From Halalkalicoccus subterraneus (GTDB lineage Archaea; Halobacteriota; Halobacteria; Halobacteriales; Halalkalicoccaceae): a DNA stretch of 34,489 nt. Both the position numbers and the translations under genes were made by a program. The DNA is taken from contig NZ_RDQG01000063.1 in NCBI RefSeq assembly GCF_003697815.1, positions 1 to 34,489 on the forward strand. Reading direction: 5' to 3'. Below the pieces are notes generated by a model that made no database searches, was not told the DNA's origin, and saw nothing but the letters and a program-made list of their open reading frames with translations. Numbering within the stretch: position 1 is the first letter of the stretch; each line of letters starts with the position of its first letter. Below, piece after piece: positions 23,852 to 29,099 of the stretch.

Positions 23852-25062
23852 AGCGCGAACACGCGGTCGTTCTCGCGGTCATCCTCAGTACGTTCTTCGT
23901 CGGCTTCGGCGGCGGAGTCGTCTTCCCGATCCTCCCCAATTTGGGGGCCGTCCTCGGAATCTCGCCGTTCCTCGTCGGGTTCATCCTGAGCGCGAATCGC
24001 TTCACCCGAACCGTCGCCAACACGCCCGCCGGGGCGTTGGTCGACCGGATCGGCACCCGAACGCCCTTCATCGCGGGGCTGTTCGTCGAGGCCGTCGCCA
24101 CCCTCGGCTACATCGTCGCGATGATCGCTCCCTACCCCGAGGCGTGGTTCCTCCTCGCGCGGGTGATCTGGGGGATCGGCAGCGCGCTGGTGTTCGCGAC
24201 CGCCTACACCATCGCCGCCGACGTCAGCACCGGCCGGTCGAGGGGGACGAACATGGGCGTGGTGCGGGGCGGCATGACGCTCGGCTTTCCCGCGGGCCTC
24301 GTCCTCGGCGGGGTCGTCAGCGAGCTGTTTTCCATTCCGACGGCGTTTTCACTCGCGGCGGCGTTCGCGTTCGTCGCGGGCGTTCTCGCCTACGCGACCA
24401 TCCCCGAAACGCACGTCAGCGACTCGAAGGAGACGATCAAACCGTGGGAGATCGAAACGACCGTCCCCGCGCTCACGGTCGGGCTGGTCAATTTCGGGCT
24501 CTACTTCGCGTATCTGGGCGCGTTGTTCTCGACGCTCGTCCTCTTTCTGGGTGCCAACGACTTCTCGGTGTTCGGCTCCGGCCCGCAGGCCTCCTCGGGC
24601 GTTCTCATGGCCGTTACCGTCCTCTCCGCGTCGGTGTTGATGCTCGGCGGCGGGGTCGTGAGCGACCGACTCGGTGCCCGCGTTCCCGTTTTGCTTGCCT
24701 TCCTCGTCGTCTCCTTCGTCGGGTTCGTCCTGCTCACGACGGCCGGGTCGGTGGCGGGGCTCGTCGTCGCCTGCGTGTTCATCGGCGCGGGCCAGGGCGG
24801 GACCAGCGGCCCGATGATCGCCCTGCTCGCGGATCTGACCCCCGACGAGCGCATGGGCCGGGCAATGGGGACGAACAACGTGCTCGGCGACGTCGGCGGC
24901 GGACTCGGCCCGGTGCTCTCGCTACCTCTCGTCGAGTCGGTCGGATTCGCGCCCGTCTATGCCGCCTGTGCGGTCATCCCGCTCGTCGCCGGCGCGATCC
25001 TCGTCTACGGGGTTCACCGCCAGACCGGCAGTATCAGCCCGCGAACCTCGCTTGGAAGCTAA
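23848..25062 (+). CDS. Major facilitator superfamily transporter
   Basis: About 404 residues with twelve hydrophobic segments. Seen: the motif-A-like loop between TM2 and TM3 (AGALVDRIGTRTPF, near residues 65-75), a second copy GGVVSDRLGARVPV in the C-terminal half, and GAGQGGTSGPMIALLADL in TM10. The first helix starts a few residues after GTG 23848 (MKREHAVVLAVILSTFFVGF). GTG 23830 is an alternative start that adds six residues. Probably a drug or metabolite efflux carrier; substrate unknown. Confidence 0.88.
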   Translation: MKREHAVVLAVILSTFFVGFGGGVVFPILPNLGAVLGISPFLVGFILSANRFTRTVANTPAGALVDRIGTRTPFIAGLFVEAVATLGYIVAMIAPYPEAWFLLARVIWGIGSALVFATAYTIAADVSTGRSRGTNMGVVRGGMTLGFPAGLVLGGVVSELFSIPTAFSLAAAFAFVAGVLAYATIPETHVSDSKETIKPWEIETTVPALTVGLVNFGLYFAYLGALFSTLVLFLGANDFSVFGSGPQASSGVLMAVTVLSASVLMLGGGVVSDRLGARVPVLLAFLVVSFVGFVLLTTAGSVAGLVVACVFIGAGQGGTSGPMIALLADLTPDERMGRAMGTNNVLGDVGGGLGPVLSLPLVESVGFAPVYAACAVIPLVAGAILVYGVHRQTGSISPRTSLGS

Positions 25063-25106
25063 CCGCTACCACGCCGCGCGTGCTACGCGACGACACCTCA
25101 GATTAT

Positions 25107-25114
25107 CTTTATAT
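25107..25114 (+). promoter_or_regulatory. TATA box of the 93-residue protein gene
   Basis: CTTTATAT in an AT-rich island after the MFS gene, about 27 nt before ATG 25138; one of the clearest TATA boxes in the window. Confidence 0.7.
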
Positions 25115-25137
25115 CCTCTCGTCGAGGACGATTATCC

Positions 25138-25419
25138 ATGATGGAACGACCGGCGGTCATCGAAATCGAGAGACGCGACGGTGCCTACCGGATCGAACTC
25201 AGCGAGCGGGAGACGGGGCGCTCGCTCGGTACTCGGACCTTCGAGCGAACCGAGGCAACCGAGACGCCGTACAAGCACGTCTGCAAGCTCCGCCTGCCCG
25301 TCGAGAGCGAGCCGACGATCGACATCGAATCCGACAACGAGGGGGACCGGATCGTCCTCCGGACGGCGGAGCGGACCTGCTATCGCCACGCGCTGCCGAC
25401 GCCGGTGGCCGCGAACTGA
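25138..25419 (+). CDS. Hypothetical protein, 93 residues
   Basis: A small acidic, probably beta-rich protein (alternating charged/hydrophobic strands such as VIEIERRDGAYRIELSE and PTIDIESDNEGDRIVLRT) with two cysteines (VCKL and RTCYRH). Its start is fixed by the TATA box at leaderless distance; ATG 25141 would serve equally. I do not recognise the family. It lies between the MFS gene and the zinc-ribbon gene, just outside the arsenic island, with no sign of cotranscription. Confidence 0.7.
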   Translation: MMERPAVIEIERRDGAYRIELSERETGRSLGTRTFERTEATETPYKHVCKLRLPVESEPTIDIESDNEGDRIVLRTAERTCYRHALPTPVAAN

Positions 25420-25440
25420 AGGCGGGTGGTGAATCACCAC

Positions 25441-25447
25441 GGTTAAG
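25441..25447 (+). promoter_or_regulatory. TATA box of the small zinc-ribbon gene
   Basis: GGTTAAG centred about 28 nt before ATG 25472; leaderless spacing. Confidence 0.55.
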
Positions 25448-25471
25448 CGCGACGGCGTGCCAACGAGGTGT

Positions 25472-25633
25472 ATGCAGGAACTCGACCACGACTGTCCGGA
25501 CTGTGGCACCGAACGGACGTTCTACCGGGCGGCGAGCACGACGCTCCATCTGGGCGAGAAGGTCAAGTGGCACTGCCCCGAGTGCGACTACGGCTTCGTC
25601 AAGATCAACGGTATCGACACCAGCCAAGTCTGA
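25472..25633 (+). CDS. Small zinc beta-ribbon protein (53 residues)
   Basis: A 53-residue protein with two CxxC knuckles: CPDC (8-11) and CPEC (35-38), separated by RTFYRAASTTLHLGEKVKW and followed by DYGFVKINGI. It fits a one-domain zinc beta-ribbon family widespread in haloarchaea (I recall it as DUF7838, not checked). Function unknown; such ribbons often bind nucleic acid or a partner protein. A TATA box at the right distance supports the start. It immediately precedes arsC (76 nt) on the same strand. Confidence 0.8.
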   Translation: MQELDHDCPDCGTERTFYRAASTTLHLGEKVKWHCPECDYGFVKINGIDTSQV

Positions 25634-25650
25634 GGACGATCTCCGAACTG

Positions 25651-25686
25651 CATAGCGATATATAGCCATCATAGCAGCAGTAAAGC
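25651..25686 (+). promoter_or_regulatory. arsC promoter region with repeated CATAGC
   Basis: AT-rich promoter. Two CATAGC copies (25651-25656 and 25670-25675, 19 bases apart) flank a GCGATATATAGC core, and AGTAAAGCC (25678-25686) sits about 27 nt before ATG 25710. The repeats around the TATA core could bind a regulator such as ArsR (inference). Confidence 0.45.
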
Positions 25687-25709
25687 CTCGAGGCCCCGTT
25701 CAGGTGCGC

Positions 25710-26141
25710 ATGGCCTCCGAGAGCCCCGCTCGGTTCGGGTTCGTCTGTGTCCAGAACGCCGGCCGCAGCCAGATGTCCGCCGCGTTCGCCGAACGCGAGC
25801 GCGAACGACGCGGTCTCGGCGACGACCTCGCTATCGTCACCGGCGGGACGTATCCGGCCGAAACGGTCCACGAGGAAGTGATCGAGGCGATGGCCGAACT
25901 CGATATCGACCTCTCGAACCGCGAGCCCCGCGAGATCTCGACCGAGGAACTCGACTCGTGCGACGTCGTCGCGACCATGGGCTGTTCGACGCTCGAGATC
26001 GACGCCAACGTCGACGAGCGAGACTGGGACCTGGAGGATCCCCACGGAAAGAGCGTCGAGCAAGTGCGCGCGATCCGCGACGAGATCGAACGGCGTGTCG
26101 AGGCACTGTTCGACGAGTACTTCCTGGAGGTAGAACAGTAA
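25710..26141 (+). CDS. arsC: Arsenate reductase, low-molecular-weight phosphatase type
   Basis: A 143-residue enzyme reducing arsenate to arsenite. The active-site loop is CVQNAGRSQM (Cys13, Arg19). Cys84 and Cys92 in DSCDVVATMGC correspond to the two additional redox cysteines of thioredoxin-coupled ArsC (Cys10/82/89 in Staphylococcus aureus ArsC). DWDLEDPHGKSVEQVRAIRDE matches the family's acid loop and last helix. ATG 25710 was chosen, since GTG 25704 adds only two residues and the promoter fits 25710. First gene of the arsenic island. It has its own promoter, with arsR starting 97 nt downstream. Confidence 0.9.
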   Translation: MASESPARFGFVCVQNAGRSQMSAAFAERERERRGLGDDLAIVTGGTYPAETVHEEVIEAMAELDIDLSNREPREISTEELDSCDVVATMGCSTLEIDANVDERDWDLEDPHGKSVEQVRAIRDEIERRVEALFDEYFLEVEQ

Positions 26142-26209
26142 CCGCGACCGGCGACGCGACACGCGAATCGATCGGTCGCCCTCGCGTCACGGGGCGGAAC
26201 GTCGGAACG

Positions 26210-26216
26210 CTTATTT
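26210..26216 (+). promoter_or_regulatory. TATA box of arsR
   Basis: CTTATTT, centred about 26 nt before ATG 26239; leaderless arrangement. Confidence 0.65.
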
Positions 26217-26223
26217 GAGAGAT

Positions 26224-26237
26224 CGAACAACTGTTCG
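26224..26237 (+). promoter_or_regulatory. Palindromic candidate operator at the arsR start
   Basis: CGAACA-AC-TGTTCG, a perfect 6+6 inverted repeat lying between the TATA box and the ATG, where a bound repressor would block transcription start. Its position suggests autoregulation by ArsR; binding is not shown. Confidence 0.6.
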
Positions 26238-26238
26238 T

Positions 26239-26628
26239 ATGGCCGAAGCGACGAGCCGGATCCAGCGATACCTGGAGGACGAACTGGGCGAGTGTCGCAA
26301 CGAGGACCTCCAGCAGCGGCTCGACGAACTCGACGAACTCGACGCGCTGGTCGACGAAGGAACGCGTTCGACCGACGTCGGGACCCTCGCGGCGCTGGGC
26401 AACGAGACGCGATACCGGCTCGTTCGGCTGCTGGTAGAAGCCGACAGCGAGCTGTGTGTCTGTGAGCTCACGCCGCTGATGGACGTCAGCGACAGCGCAG
26501 TGAGCCACGCGCTCGCGAAACTCGTCGAGACCGGTCTCGTCACCAAACGAAAGGACGGCCGATGGCGAAAGTACAGGGCGACCCCGCGGGCGAGTGCACT
26601 TCTGATCGCCCTCGACGGCACCCGCTGA
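26239..26628 (+). CDS. arsR: ArsR-family arsenite-responsive repressor
   Basis: A 129-residue winged-helix repressor. LAALGNETRYRLVRLLVEA is the ArsR HTH entry. ELCVCEL (Cys73, Cys75) is the CVC As(III)/Sb(III) sensor motif of classical ArsR. DVSDSAVSHALAKLVETGLV is the recognition helix, and KRKDGRWRKYRATP the wing. An acidic N-terminal helix (residues 1-45) precedes the domain. ATG 26239 was chosen over the upstream in-frame codons because the TATA box and palindrome end just before it. It should dissociate from DNA on binding arsenite and derepress the island. Confidence 0.92.
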   Translation: MAEATSRIQRYLEDELGECRNEDLQQRLDELDELDALVDEGTRSTDVGTLAALGNETRYRLVRLLVEADSELCVCELTPLMDVSDSAVSHALAKLVETGLVTKRKDGRWRKYRATPRASALLIALDGTR

Positions 26629-26692
26629 ACTCCAACCGCGAGCGCGCGTGACTCGTCGATCCCGTCCTCCGAACCGCACCGGCAGCGACAGA

Positions 26693-26719
26693 CTTATGAA
26701 TGAATCTGTGTTCAATTGA
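26693..26719 (+). promoter_or_regulatory. Promoter and candidate operator of the ridA-like/acr3 operon
   Basis: The TATA box CTTATGAA is about 26 nt before ATG 26723. It is followed at once by TGAA-TCTGTG-TTCA (26701-26714) and the overlapping TCAATTGA (26712-26719). GTTCAAT recurs across the start codon (26710 and 26726). Overlapping inverted and direct repeats between TATA box and start suit a repressor site, plausibly ArsR. It differs in sequence from the arsR palindrome. Confidence 0.5.
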
Positions 26720-26722
26720 GAC

Positions 26723-27169
26723 ATGGTTCAATCGTCAAGTCGATCGACGGTGCGAAACGACGGGGCCAGCGCGGGCCGTCTCGACCGCCCGAGCGGCGAG
26801 AGTCGGAAACAACGCGAAGGGAACGGAACCACCGGCGCGTTCGGCCAACGGACGGGGAGTTCGGACCTCCTCTTTTTCGAGGGGATTCTCCCCGAACGCG
26901 ACGGCGAAATGTTGAACGGTCTTTCAATCGACGAGCAGGCCGACGAGTGTCTGGACCGGCTGGAAGCGATGCTCGACCGGCAGGATGCGACGCTTGCGGA
27001 CGTGATGAAGGTCGAGGTCCAGTTGACCGATCTCGACGAGCGCGAGGCCGTCGACGAGGTCTATCGGGCGCGCTTCGACGGCGAGTTCCCGCCGCGAACG
27101 ACCGTCGGCGTCTGCTCGCTGCCCGGTGGAGCGGGGATCCAACTGGACGTCGTCGCCGCCGAGGAGTGA
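26723..27169 (+). CDS. RidA/YjgF-like protein in the arsenic operon, N-terminally extended and divergent
   Basis: 148 residues. Residues 50-148 follow the RidA fold: SSDLLFFEGILPERDGEML, DRQDATLADVMKVEVQLTDL, EVYRARFDGEFPPRTTVGVCSL, GIQLDVVA. The conserved Arg (Arg125, in PPRT) of imine deaminases is present, but the glutamate before the C-terminus is replaced by Asp142 and the usual SGQ is EGI. The first 45 residues are Ser/Arg/Gly-rich and have no RidA counterpart. RidA proteins hydrolyse reactive enamines/imines or act as binding proteins. Its place as promoter-proximal gene of the acr3 unit suggests an arsenic-linked role, not yet known to me. Cys131 is its only conserved-looking thiol near the core. 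Confidence 0.75.
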   Translation: MVQSSSRSTVRNDGASAGRLDRPSGESRKQREGNGTTGAFGQRTGSSDLLFFEGILPERDGEMLNGLSIDEQADECLDRLEAMLDRQDATLADVMKVEVQLTDLDEREAVDEVYRARFDGEFPPRTTVGVCSLPGGAGIQLDVVAAEE

Positions 27170-27180
27170 CCACGATACCG

Positions 27181-27267
27181 ATGAGATCGATACTGAAACA
27201 CGCACACGGCCGAGCTGAATCGAATCGAACGGCGACGACCATCCCGTCTGCGGGAGGGACGAGATGA
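27181..27267 (+). other. Small ORF linking the ridA-like gene and acr3 (28 codons)
   Basis: ATG 27181, 11 nt after the ridA-like stop, opens 28 codons whose TGA overlaps the acr3 ATG (ATGA). The peptide (MRSILKHAHGRAESNR ...) is basic, unlike haloarchaeal proteins, so it is more likely a coupling ORF or chance than a functional protein. A strong GGGAGGG Shine-Dalgarno-like tract near 27253-27259 lies inside it and could drive acr3 directly. Confidence 0.3.
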
Positions 27268-28424
27268 GTGTCGAACACGAACACGGTCCCGACTGTGACT
27301 GTGAATCCTGTGGTGACCCGCGCTCGATGGACTTCCTCGATAAGTACCTCACCGTCTGGATCTTCGGCGCGATGGCGGTCGGCGTCGGATTGGGGTTCGT
27401 TGCCCCGTCGGTGACGGGATCGATCCAGGACCTCCACCTCGTCGAGATCGGACTCGTGTTGATGATGTATCCGCCGCTGGCGAAGGCCGACTACTCGCAG
27501 CTCACGACCGTCTTTCGTAACTGGCGCGTGCTGGGGCTGAGCCTGGTCCAGAACTGGCTGATCGGGCCGACCCTGATGTTCGGGCTCGCGGTGGTCTTTT
27601 TCGGTGGACTGGTCCCGGGCCTACCGGCCCGTCCGGAGTTCTTCCTCGGGCTCGTGTTCATCGGGATGGCTCGGTGTATCGCGATGGTGCTGGTCTGGAA
27701 CGAACTCGCCGAAGGCTCACCCGAGTACGTCACCGGGCTGGTCGCGTTCAACAGCCTCTTCCAGATCATCACCTACGGCGTGTACGTCTGGTTCTTCGCG
27801 CTGTTCCTGCCCCCGATTCTGGGTATGGAATCGCTCGTTGCGGGGATCACCACCTTCGAGATCGCCCCGATGCAGGTGTTCCAGGCGATCGTCGTCTTCC
27901 TCGGGATCCCCTTCGCCGCCGGATTCCTCTCGCGGTACGTCGGGACGCGCGCCAAGAGCGAGGAGTGGTACGACGAACAGTTCGTCCCGAGGGTCGATCC
28001 TCTGACCTTGATCGCGCTGCTGTTCACCGTGATCGTGATGTTCGCAACGCAGGGCGAGAACATCGTCGCCTCACCGGGTGACGTGCTGTTGATCGCGGTG
28101 CCGCTGACGATCTACTTCGTCGTAATGTTCCTCGTGAGCTTCGGGATGGGCCGGGGGATCGGTGCGGACTACTCGACGACGACCGCGATCGGATTCACCG
28201 CGGCGTCAAACAACTTCGAACTCGCGATCGCCGTCGCGGTAGCGGTCTTCGGCGTCGGCTCCGGTGTCGCCTTCACGACCGTGGTCGGCCCGCTCATCGA
28301 GGTGCCGGTGTTGCTCGCGCTGGTCCACGTCGCGCTGTACTTCCAGCGCCGACTCGACTGGGGCGGCTCGGGAACCACGAGTCAGGGATCGACCTCGCGC
28401 CAGTCGACGGCCGACGACGACTGA
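27264..28424 (+). CDS. acr3: Arsenite efflux permease, Acr3 family
   Basis: A 386-residue membrane protein with ten predicted helices that exports arsenite. Seen: GMARCIAMVLVWNELAEG, with the conserved Cys138 (equivalent to Cys129 of Alkaliphilus Acr3), and NNFELAIAVAVAVFG, with Glu319 (equivalent to Glu305); both are required in studied homologues. An unusual soluble N-terminus carries His/Cys residues: HEHGPDCDCESCGD (CxCxxC at 11-16). GGGAGGG lies just upstream as a Shine-Dalgarno-like site, fitting a downstream operon gene. With ArsA present, transport is probably ATP-driven instead of using the proton gradient. Confidence 0.95.
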   Translation: MSVEHEHGPDCDCESCGDPRSMDFLDKYLTVWIFGAMAVGVGLGFVAPSVTGSIQDLHLVEIGLVLMMYPPLAKADYSQLTTVFRNWRVLGLSLVQNWLIGPTLMFGLAVVFFGGLVPGLPARPEFFLGLVFIGMARCIAMVLVWNELAEGSPEYVTGLVAFNSLFQIITYGVYVWFFALFLPPILGMESLVAGITTFEIAPMQVFQAIVVFLGIPFAAGFLSRYVGTRAKSEEWYDEQFVPRVDPLTLIALLFTVIVMFATQGENIVASPGDVLLIAVPLTIYFVVMFLVSFGMGRGIGADYSTTTAIGFTAASNNFELAIAVAVAVFGVGSGVAFTTVVGPLIEVPVLLALVHVALYFQRRLDWGGSGTTSQGSTSRQSTADDD

Positions 28425-28509
28425 TCGGGGACCGAGCGTTCGACACCGGCTTCGCCCGTTGAGAACGATCACCACGGGCTGCAACGTGGGGACACGGCTA
28501 CCGAAACGA

Positions 28510-28524
28510 CGTCATATGATGACG
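28510..28524. repeat. Palindrome CGTCAT-ATG-ATGACG
   Basis: Perfect 6+6 inverted repeat about 85 bases after acr3 and 110 bases before the arsD TATA element, followed by GATATCAATTG. Could be a regulator site or part of a terminator; there is no T-run. Confidence 0.45.
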
Positions 28525-28634
28525 ATATCAATTGTCAGTTCTATCAACCCCGCCTCCTGAGTGTCGGCGCCATATCACGCCGAATCGACTTGTTTCGCCG
28601 TCTGAAGTCAAACTATCGGGTGGGTACCGAAGTA

Positions 28635-28665
28635 CTTATTTTAGACAGCGTTCAAACGATATCGT
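28635..28665 (+). promoter_or_regulatory. arsD operon promoter with palindrome at the start point
   Basis: TATA element CTTATTTTAG (28635-28644) overlaps the AAGTACTT palindrome. Twelve bases later ACGATATCGT (28656-28665), a perfect 10-base palindrome, covers the predicted start point. A repressor bound there would block initiation. A weaker GCTACTTC lies about 25 nt before ATG 28769. Confidence 0.5.
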
Positions 28666-28768
28666 GGTCAGAGTTCGGAGGAGCCACCGGACGGCGGTCC
28701 GTCGATACGAACGGACGCCGTTGGGGCCGCGAGGGGTGGGCTACTTCGAACGACGATACGAGTCAACC

Positions 28769-29098
28769 ATGACCGAAATAACGATCTTCGAGGAGGCGAT
28801 GTGTTGTTCCACCGGCGTCTGTGGGCCGGACCCGGACAAGGAACTGGTCTCGTTTACGCACACGGTAGACCGGATCGAGGAGGAGTTCGCCGACGTGGAG
28901 GTGTCGAGGGCGAACCTCTCGGGCGGCATCGAGCGCTTCCTCGATCACGAGACGGTCTACGACGCCGTCGAGTCCGAGGGGCCGTCGGTCCTTCCGATCA
29001 CTACCGTCGACGACGAGATCGTCGCCCGTGAGGAGTACCCCTCCTACGACCGATTGGCGAGCCTCGTCGAGGAGCGCCAGCCACAGGAGGCCCACTGA
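28769..29098 (+). CDS. arsD: Arsenite metallochaperone ArsD
   Basis: A 109-residue thioredoxin-fold protein that passes arsenite to ArsA. ITIFEEAMCCSTGVCG holds Cys12-Cys13-Cys18, the same numbering as the As(III) site of Escherichia coli ArsD. ATLSG-like (ANLSGGIERFL) and SVLPITTVDDEIV segments match the family. The later vicinal cysteine pairs of E. coli ArsD (112/113, 119/120) are absent, which is common and compatible with chaperone function. ATG 28769 restores the conserved N-terminus; longer frames upstream are Arg-rich. One base separates its stop from the arsA ATG. Confidence 0.93.
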   Translation: MTEITIFEEAMCCSTGVCGPDPDKELVSFTHTVDRIEEEFADVEVSRANLSGGIERFLDHETVYDAVESEGPSVLPITTVDDEIVAREEYPSYDRLASLVEERQPQEAH

Positions 29099-29099
29099 G

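Larger units (their letters stand above)
28425..28768. other. Intergenic stretch between acr3 and arsD
   Basis: 344 bases. It holds a CCACG...CGTGG hairpin (28472-28489, no T-tract), a 15-base palindrome CGTCAT-ATG-ATGACG (28510-28524), a strong TATA element (28635-28644) and the perfect palindrome ACGATATCGT (28656-28665) at the expected transcription start. A 60-codon TTG-started frame (28590-28772) overlaps the arsD start but has no protein-like features. So arsD-arsA-hcsL-hcsS probably has its own regulated promoter with a leader of about 100 nt. Confidence 0.55.

Noticed and set aside
23793-25655. 620-residue plus-strand frame across the MFS gene and beyond
   Set aside because: Arg-rich shadow in another frame. 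The MFS frame has transmembrane segments and motifs, and the small genes downstream have their own promoters.
25651-25675. CATAGC repeats as the start of a CRISPR or tandem repeat array
   Set aside because: Only two six-base copies, no further units and no spacers of regular length.
28664-28768. Leaderless GTG start giving arsD a 35-residue N-terminal extension
   Set aside because: The extension is strongly basic and unlike haloarchaeal proteins. ArsD numbering (Cys12, 13, 18) fits the start at 28769 exactly.
28590-28772. 60-codon frame whose TGA overlaps the arsD ATG
   Set aside because: TTG start, no conserved features, and it contains the strong arsD TATA element, so most of it would precede the transcript.
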